DNA of 33,606 nt from Candidatus Woesebacteria bacterium (lineage in GTDB: Bacteria > Patescibacteriota > Microgenomatia > UBA8517 > UBA10165), in assembly GCA_002686465.1 (NCBI GenBank), contig NZCP01000044.1:1-33606 (forward strand). The letters run 5' to 3'. Numbering within the stretch: position 1 is the first letter of the stretch; every line of letters begins with the position of its first letter. The translations under genes were made by a program, and so were the position numbers. Positions 29,503-33,606 of the stretch are shown in pieces. The notes below the pieces were generated by a model that saw nothing but the letters and a program-made list of their open reading frames with translations, was not told where the DNA came from and did not search any database.

Positions 29503-29573
29503 CTGCGGGACTAGGATTTGAACCTAGATCGGCGGATCCAGAATCCGCTGTCCTACCATTAGACGATCCCGCA
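29503..29573 (-). tRNA. tRNA-Gln (CTG)
   Basis: The 71-base sequence folds as a cloverleaf: acceptor TGCGGGA with TCCCGCA, D-arm GTCT/GGAC, anticodon stem GCGGA/TCCGC with loop TTCTGGA giving anticodon CTG, T-arm CTAGG-TTCAAAT-CCTAG, discriminator G. CCA is not encoded. An extended -10 at 29646-29654 predicts a 5' leader of about 65 bases with two hairpins, the second of which pairs with the first three tRNA bases. Confidence 0.92.
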
Positions 29574-29631
29574 ACGTACGAAATCACAGATTTCTACGTT
29601 GCTGAAACGTAAATCACTGATTGTACGTTTC
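29571..29631 (-). repeat. Two related hairpins in the pre-tRNA-Gln leader
   Basis: Hairpin A (29571-29602): GCAACGTA and GAAATC pair with GATTTC and TACGTTGC around loop ACA, with one bulged C. Hairpin B (29604-29631): GAAACGTA and AATC pair with GATT and TACGTTTC around loop ACT, with one bulged G. The two share the ACGTA..AATCAC.GATT..TACGT pattern and look like diverged copies. Hairpin A includes tRNA bases 1-3. Confidence 0.65.
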
Positions 29632-29645
29632 GCAATGTACGCCTA

Positions 29646-29654
29646 ATTTTACCA
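29646..29654 (-). promoter_or_regulatory. Extended -10 of tRNA-Gln
   Basis: TGGTAAAAT on the minus strand is the same sequence as before tRNA-Glu. The start point near 29639 leaves a long structured leader. Confidence 0.45.
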
Positions 29655-29667
29655 TTTTTAGGCTTGA

Positions 29668-29784
29668 AAATGAATTACGCGATTAACTTCATAATTAATC
29701 ATTGAGTTAAATACGTATTTTATTCATAAGCAGAGCTTGACTCCGTTTGAATAAATTCATGAATAAATTCAGCAGCAAACAATT
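29668..29784. repeat. Degenerate repeat copy 2, related to 27525-27584
   Basis: It begins with AAATGAATTACG, contains AAATACGTATTTTA, and ends with TCAGCAGCAAACAATT, matching the ends and core of the copy at 27525-27584; the inside is longer. The rest of the gene-free stretch 29574-29810 shows no ORF. Confidence 0.4.
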
Positions 29785-29810
29785 GATACAATAAATGGGG
29801 CGCTATCCTT

Positions 29811-30185
29811 CTAAAGAAGGTTTAGTTTTTGAGTAATCTGTATCTCTCTTAAAAGAACATCTGGGGTTAGTGGGACCAACCCTCTTCTATCCTGAAGGTC
29901 TCGAGTTTGCCAAGATACTAAAGGTGTAATTGTATCATCAGGTTTTATACCAAAAAAGTGACTCTTCTCTGTGTGGTTCCCTGAAGATCTTCTACGCAAC
30001 TCAAAGACAACCATTTCCTTTGTCAAAAGAGGATTATCTCTGAGATCGGGACAATTACAAATATCTGACTTTCCGAGTCTTCTAATAAAATGCTCGGTAT
30101 GAGCATCTCCAATGCTGCCATCTTCTAAACCTGTAAGAGTAGTAAAGGTTCCTTGGGGAGCTTGATGCCCTCTTTCGACAGCCAT
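29811..30185 (-). CDS. Orphan protein, 124 residues
   Basis: I do not recognise this protein. It is soluble, with no signal peptide or membrane helix. Visible features are a single Cys pair (ICNCP at about residues 42-46), an internal RRRSSGNHTEKSHFFGIKPDD stretch and a C-terminal helix rich in Leu and Gln. The start ATG 30185 follows a promoter with TTGACA and TATAAC, which predicts a leader of about 7 bases. A GAGGAGG sequence lies in the promoter spacer, 18 bases from the ATG, and would not be in the mRNA. Codon use looks normal. It is divergent from the small basic protein gene at 30276. Confidence 0.6.
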   Translation of the reverse strand: MAVERGHQAPQGTFTTLTGLEDGSIGDAHTEHFIRRLGKSDICNCPDLRDNPLLTKEMVVFELRRRSSGNHTEKSHFFGIKPDDTITPLVSWQTRDLQDRRGLVPLTPDVLLREIQITQKLNLL

Positions 30186-30198
30186 CTTAGACTAATAT

Positions 30199-30226
30199 GT
30201 TATACCTCCTCGTGATAATTTGTCAA
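30199..30226 (-). promoter_or_regulatory. Promoter of the 124-residue orphan gene
   Basis: On the minus strand TTGACA (30221-30226) and TATAAC (30199-30204) are 16 bases apart. The -10 ends 13 bases before ATG 30185. Confidence 0.5.
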
Positions 30227-30275
30227 TCAAAGTTTTTTTGGTAAACTCAGTAAACTCTTTACTTTATTTAGCGGC

Positions 30276-30458
30276 ATGGCAAAAAACGAATCCGAACACA
30301 CAATTTCAAAGGGAAATCGTCGCAAGACGCAAGCAGCAGCAAAATCCGCGATAATTTACCACCGACCACTTCCATATGTGGATCGATCTCCATCCCGCAG
30401 GCAGAAGGATAAAAAAATTGCAAAAGCTATTAAAAAGGCACGGAAGAGAGCTCGTTAG
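30276..30458 (+). CDS. Small highly basic protein, 60 residues
   Basis: No family is recognised. The 60-residue protein has about a third Lys and Arg, with a Lys/Arg/Ala-rich C-terminal helix (KDKKIAKAIKKARKRAR) and a central IIYHRPLPYVDRSPS segment. The composition suggests an RNA- or DNA-binding protein, perhaps ribosome- or nucleoid-associated. ATG 30276 has no Shine-Dalgarno site. Upstream is a direct repeat GTAAACTC at 30241-30248 and 30250-30257 that could be a regulator site. The gene ends before a repeat-rich gap shared with the convergent gene at 30577. Confidence 0.6.
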   Translation: MAKNESEHTISKGNRRKTQAAAKSAIIYHRPLPYVDRSPSRRQKDKKIAKAIKKARKRAR

Positions 30459-30484
30459 GCCTGATAATGAAAAGGGGGTCTTAG

Positions 30485-30501
30485 TAGAAAATTAGCACAA
30501 A
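30485..30501. repeat. 17-base dispersed repeat, copy 2
   Basis: It is identical to 7414-7430 and is followed here too by two variable bases and AGAGG. It lies between the convergent genes ending at 30458 and 30577. Confidence 0.6.
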
Positions 30502-30534
30502 TCAGAGGGCCATAGTTCAGTTCGAACGTCGAAC

Positions 30535-30569
30535 GTAAATAACACGTTCTTCGAACGTTCGAAGAACGT
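30535..30569. repeat. 35-base dispersed repeat, copy 2, containing a 26-base perfect palindrome
   Basis: It is identical to 4519-4553, with the palindrome at 30544-30569. As at copy 1, it lies between convergent genes, here 7 bases after the stop of the minus-strand gene. Similarity extends about 11 further bases to the left with two mismatches. Confidence 0.85.
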
Positions 30570-30576
30570 TCTATCA

Positions 30577-30909
30577 CTATTTCTTTTTTGAAGCCTTGAT
30601 GTCTCCCAAAATTTCCTTCTTCAATTTCTCCATCTCATCCTTAACATGTTTTTCAACACTTTCTTCTATCCGGTCATCAACATAGTCAATTAATTCCGCG
30701 TCATAGGGAGCTTTATGAAAGCGGTCTAAGAATTCTGTATGATGATCTTTTGGGAGATGGGTTAAGATGCGATCGAAAACTCTGTGGTGCACCATCTCAT
30801 CAATAAGATGTTCCAACTCTTGTTTTTCCTCATGCTCAAGATCGAGCTTTCGAAGCCCAACTTCTACTTCGGCTAAGACTATGTATTTATCATAAAAAAT
30901 TTTACTCAT
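30577..30909 (-). CDS. Small acidic helical protein, 110 residues (possibly DUF5663-like)
   Basis: The protein is predicted all-helical and rich in Glu, Asp, His, Leu and Lys, with no signal or membrane segment. The N-terminal half (VEVGLRKLDLEHEEKQELEHLIDEMVHHRVFDRIL) resembles a small domain often seen in Patescibacteria, but I am not sure of the family. The C-terminus is a charged coiled-coil-like helix ending in KKK. ATG 30909 has AGGAG about 3-4 bases away, a close but usable ribosome binding site. It lies downstream of gltX and the secreted protein in the same direction, separated by a 74-base gap with a GC-rich stem (30932-30960). Confidence 0.65.
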   Translation of the reverse strand: MSKIFYDKYIVLAEVEVGLRKLDLEHEEKQELEHLIDEMVHHRVFDRILTHLPKDHHTEFLDRFHKAPYDAELIDYVDDRIEESVEKHVKDEMEKLKKEILGDIKASKKK

Positions 30910-30931
30910 AGACTCCTAAAATTTTTTGACT

Positions 30932-30960
30932 CCCCACCAAAAATGAATATTTGGGCGGGG
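30932..30960. other. GC-rich stem-loop between the 30984 and 30577 genes
   Basis: CCCCACC (30932-30938) pairs with GGCGGGG (30954-30960, one G-U), extended by three A-T pairs after a mismatch. There is no T-tract on either side. It may be an mRNA processing or stabilising element. Confidence 0.4.
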
Positions 30961-30983
30961 CTATAGAAAACCTTGCTCATTTT

Positions 30984-31982
30984 CTATCCTCCCCTTCTTG
31001 GATAATCACTCTTTTGCGTAACCCATACTGTGTGTCCTGTTGGTGTCTCTAGTTTATTATAATGGCTGTAAGTCACAGGTCCTAGTGGAATTTTATTTTC
31101 CGGGTCATCTACAAAATATACAAGAACCCTACCCTTTCTGTATCTTGGGCCACCAAGCTCATTCATTACCTCAGGACTTCCGCCAAAATGTTTCCCTGTC
31201 CAGGATGCCGGTCCCGCATCCCCAACTACGGCAACTACGGCATTGCCGTTTTCAACGTTAACCATCATAACTTTGCGCCATTTATACCAATCCTTTAAAT
31301 AATTCCAACGTTTGTTCCAATCAGGAAGATAAAGAGTTTGGACTGCAAGATAATATTTCTCACGCTGGATCGCCTCGGGAGTCAACTTGCCTTTTTCTGT
31401 AAACCAACCCCAAGCACCGCGGGCAGGAGCCATGCCGGACTCTCGAAATTCATCATGCTTGGCAATAGTATCTCCTGGAAATCGACGTAGGTGTTGCTCT
31501 GCACCAGTATAACCATAGGTTGTATTGAGATGCTCTCCCTCCAGGGTCGCAACAGCTGGGATATTGGTCGATTTCCTTATTACCTGACCTATTTCTTTTT
31601 CTCGATCCGGATTGATAAAAGGTAGTGCCCAACGATCTTTGATGGGAGGTAAAAGACGAGATAGTTGATCAGTCAACCAGCTTTTGGGTTCTTGAGGAAG
31701 GGTTGTTGCAGAATCAGTAGTCGCCGACATAATTGCGGCCAAAGGTTCGGGGATAGCCAACTCCTGTCCATAAACTTTTGGAGGTGAAAGAAGAAGTGCT
31801 CCGCTTAATGCCCCTGCTGTTAACAGTTTTGCTGAATGTCTCCTAACTTGACCTAAATCAAATCCCTTTTTGGAAAAGTGTGCTTTAGCATGCGGGTGTT
31901 TTTCGTTAAAGCTTCTTGTCGTATCAAGATGACGTAGTTTTAACTTGTTGCGAAGATTGTCCTTGTGGGCAGAAATATCCAT
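30984..31982 (-). CDS. Secreted protein with a possible RlpA-like double-psi beta-barrel domain
   Basis: The 332-residue product has a long basic N-terminus and then a signal-type segment (about residues 46-72) that begins VRRHSAKLLTAGALSGALLL, compatible with either a Tat or a Sec signal. The C-terminal part contains VNVENGNAVVAVVGDAGPASWTGKHFGGSPEVM, similar in shape to the RlpA double-psi beta-barrel segment (xNGKSVVVRINDRGP...), with the Asp-x-Gly-Pro preserved. A role in wall polysaccharide binding or cleavage is an inference. ATG 31982 follows the gltX stop with no gap (TGAATG), so translation is coupled to gltX, an odd partnership. Confidence 0.68.
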   Translation of the reverse strand: MDISAHKDNLRNKLKLRHLDTTRSFNEKHPHAKAHFSKKGFDLGQVRRHSAKLLTAGALSGALLLSPPKVYGQELAIPEPLAAIMSATTDSATTLPQEPKSWLTDQLSRLLPPIKDRWALPFINPDREKEIGQVIRKSTNIPAVATLEGEHLNTTYGYTGAEQHLRRFPGDTIAKHDEFRESGMAPARGAWGWFTEKGKLTPEAIQREKYYLAVQTLYLPDWNKRWNYLKDWYKWRKVMMVNVENGNAVVAVVGDAGPASWTGKHFGGSPEVMNELGGPRYRKGRVLVYFVDDPENKIPLGPVTYSHYNKLETPTGHTVWVTQKSDYPRRGG

Positions 31983-33278
31983 TCAATCAGCTGGTTGCAT
32001 TTCCAACAAAGCCTTCTGCGCTTCCTCTAATCTATGCAGAACCTTGTCTTGCCCTAAGATCACAATAGACTCATTAATCGGTGGTGTTATCTTTTTGCCA
32101 CTCAATGCAATTCTTAGACTCATATAAAAGTCTCCTGTCTTAAATTTCTTTTTTTTAATTTCCCCTGCAAATTTTTTATTCACTTGTCCCAAGTTCCAAT
32201 TCTTTATTTCTCCCAAGACACGAGCTGCCGATGCCAAATGGCGTGGACTTTCGTCTCCGAAGAGTTCCTTTCCTACCTGGGGTGCACTCCAAAAGAATTC
32301 AAGCAAGTCGTTGGCTTCAGAAAGTTTATTCACCCTATCTTTGATAAGAGGAGCAACTTCCTCGACGCTCGTCCCCGACACATCGTTTGTAACATGTTCG
32401 TTAACAAGATGAGCAAGGTCTTTATTATCTTTGTTCCGAATATAAATACCGTTAAGCCAGTCCAACTTTTTGATATCAAAGATGGGTCCTGCCTTTTTTA
32501 TCCGATCTAAGCTTAAATGTTTGATAAATTCATCCAATCCAAAAACTTCTTTTTCGTCCGGATGGGACCATCCAAGAAGACACAAGAAGTTAACAAGTGC
32601 TTCTGGTAAATACCCTTCCTTTCGAAAAGCACCCAAGTCAACAGCATCCCCTCTTTTGGAAAGTTTTTTGTGTTCCGCATTTCGCAAAGTAGGCAAGTGT
32701 GCAAACTCTGGTGGTTGAACTCCAAAAGCCTTGTAAAGAGCTAGTTGGCGAGGAGTGTTAGAAATATGTTCTTCCCCCCGAATTACATGCGTTATTTTCA
32801 TCTCTATGTCATCTACAACCACAGCAAAATTGTAGGTTGGATACCCATCAGACTTCATAATTACAAAGTCTCTCACTTCTCCTCCTGGGAAAGATATTTT
32901 ACCTCTTACCTTGTCTGTCCATTCCATGTCTGAACCCGAATTCTTAAATCTTATTGCACCTTCATCCTCAAAGGCATCTCCACTCCTCACAAGAGCATCT
33001 GCCTTCTTTTTGTAAATCTCAAGCCTCTCGGACTGACGGTAGGGACCAAACTTACCACCTTTGTCAGGACCTTCGTCCCAGGTAATCCCAAGCCAAGAAA
33101 GCCCGGCATAGACTGCCTCCTCTGCCCCTTTAACTTTTCTTTTTACATCAGTATCCTCAAGCCGCAAGACGAGTTTCCCTTTTCCTTTGCGTGCGTAGGC
33201 GTAGTTGAAAATTGCGGTATAGGCAGTTCCAACGTGCGCAAAACCTGTTGGAGAAGGAGCTATTCTTGTACGAATCAT
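31983..33278 (-). CDS. gltX: Glutamyl-tRNA synthetase
   Basis: GltX charges tRNA-Glu and, in bacteria without GlnRS, often also tRNA-Gln for later amidation. The 431-residue class I enzyme has the HIGH-type motif in APSPTGFAHVGTAYTAIFNYAYAR, the LRLEDTD and GPYRQSERLEIY blocks, VVDDIEMKITHVIRGEEHISNTPRQ, and the KMSKS-type LSKRGD. The anticodon-binding domain is compact, and total length is slightly below the usual 460-490. The start is ATG 33278; an upstream ATG at 33281 adds one Met. The extended -10 (33285-33293) ends 6 bases before ATG 33278, so the mRNA is probably leaderless. No GlnRS gene is in the window, so whether it is non-discriminating is open. Confidence 0.96.
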   Translation of the reverse strand: MIRTRIAPSPTGFAHVGTAYTAIFNYAYARKGKGKLVLRLEDTDVKRKVKGAEEAVYAGLSWLGITWDEGPDKGGKFGPYRQSERLEIYKKKADALVRSGDAFEDEGAIRFKNSGSDMEWTDKVRGKISFPGGEVRDFVIMKSDGYPTYNFAVVVDDIEMKITHVIRGEEHISNTPRQLALYKAFGVQPPEFAHLPTLRNAEHKKLSKRGDAVDLGAFRKEGYLPEALVNFLCLLGWSHPDEKEVFGLDEFIKHLSLDRIKKAGPIFDIKKLDWLNGIYIRNKDNKDLAHLVNEHVTNDVSGTSVEEVAPLIKDRVNKLSEANDLLEFFWSAPQVGKELFGDESPRHLASAARVLGEIKNWNLGQVNKKFAGEIKKKKFKTGDFYMSLRIALSGKKITPPINESIVILGQDKVLHRLEEAQKALLEMQPAD

Positions 33279-33281
33279 CAT

Positions 33282-33310
33282 TTGATTCTAGCACGACCGG
33301 TGCGTATACT
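33282..33310 (+). promoter_or_regulatory. Promoter of the gene starting at 33341
   Basis: TTGATT (33282-33287) and TATACT (33305-33310) are 17 bases apart. The start point near 33317 gives a leader of about 24 bases with no Shine-Dalgarno. It overlaps the gltX -10 on the other strand. Confidence 0.5.
33285..33293 (-). promoter_or_regulatory. Extended -10 of gltX (leaderless start)
   Basis: TGCTAGAAT on the minus strand ends 6 bases before ATG 33278. No -35 is seen. Confidence 0.5.
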
Positions 33311-33340
33311 GAAGTGACAAACCATCAAAAATTACTACCT

Positions 33341-33606
33341 ATGACCTTAACTCAAACCGCCTTCTACACAAGAAGAATTATAAAATACGCAGTTTTCTTT
33401 CTTGTCTTTTTAATAGCCGTGAGAGTAACTTGGAGCGCCAGTAGTAGTATCTATAAAAGACTGTTTCCTCCACCTCCACCTTCCCCAACAGTTGATTTTG
33501 GACGTCTGCCTACACTTTCTGTTCCACAAAAACAAGATTTGCCCCAATTCTCTTATGCATTGGAAACAACCACAGGAGAACTCCCCACACTTTCAACAGT
33601 TGCAAA
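33341..33606 (+). CDS. Membrane-anchored protein of unknown function, truncated by the window end
   Basis: The frame is open from ATG 33341 to the last base (88 complete codons). It reads MTLTQTAFYTRRIIKYAVFF and continues with a membrane helix (about residues 15-30), a short linker, a proline run (FPPPPPSP) and then VDFGRLPTLSVPQKQDLPQF. The layout is that of an N-terminally anchored extracytoplasmic protein. No named family is recognised, although the Pro-run followed by a VxFGxLP motif looks like a conserved block. It is divergent from gltX. Confidence 0.65.
   Translation, partial: MTLTQTAFYTRRIIKYAVFFLVFLIAVRVTWSASSSIYKRLFPPPPPSPTVDFGRLPTLSVPQKQDLPQFSYALETTTGELPTLSTVA

Overview
The window looks like a chromosomal segment of a Candidate Phyla Radiation (Patescibacteria) bacterium, most likely of the Microgenomates type. 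This is inferred from gene content and style, not from a marker gene search. The signs are moderate-to-low GC, very tight gene packing, short divergent recognisable homologues, many small orphan proteins and several large membrane or secreted proteins of unknown role. The genetic code appears standard: TGA is used as a stop, for example at the lysS/HD-domain overlap and at the end of gltX, so this is not a UGA-recoding lineage. There are no insertion sequences, prophage or CRISPR arrays.

Layout. 1-1150: the 3' end of an M32 carboxypeptidase and an Ala/Ser/Gly-rich helical repeat protein, closed by a perfect palindromic terminator. 1135-4480: divergent YfhO-like membrane protein and CapA-like protein. 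4566-7526: secA with a structured upstream region. 7527-13163: a minus-strand run greA - lysS - HD-domain protein - serS - D,D-carboxypeptidase - spermidine-synthase-like methyltransferase, with overlaps or gaps of a few bases from lysS onward. 13278-14460: tRNA-Glu, a divergent AlkD-like gene and an RRM protein. 14461-16922: lon, under a CIRCE-like inverted repeat. 16931-24507: a cell-envelope locus (L,D-transpeptidase, UppP, sortase, a 971-residue GT-C-like membrane protein, a Tat-exported protein and two proteins with LPXTG-like C-termini). 24542-28724: a small ORF, typA/bipA, GIY-YIG protein, RsmC-like methyltransferase, APH-like kinase. 28736-30576: tRNA-Gln with a TrmH-family gene and a partial copy of the tRNA 3' end, orphan genes and repeats. 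30577-33606: a helical protein, a secreted protein coupled to gltX, gltX, and a truncated membrane protein.

Expression signals form a pattern. Genes inside operons carry good Shine-Dalgarno sites (methyltransferase 8156, sortase 19215, Tat protein 23122, TrmH 29487). Many first genes instead have a -10 element only 6-7 bases before the start codon, which implies leaderless mRNAs (lysS, gltX, AlkD, L,D-transpeptidase, YfhO-like). Extended -10 elements (TGnTAnnnT) are common and occur before both tRNAs.

The most interesting non-coding signals are: a 5' leader made of four tandem hairpins with different but self-complementary stems in front of the LPETG gene; a pre-tRNA-Gln leader with two related hairpins, one of which uses the first tRNA bases; a CIRCE-like operator on the lon promoter; a perfect 35-base repeat with a 26-base palindrome placed between convergent genes at two loci; and a 23-base partial copy of the tRNA-Gln 3' end on the far side of the TrmH gene.
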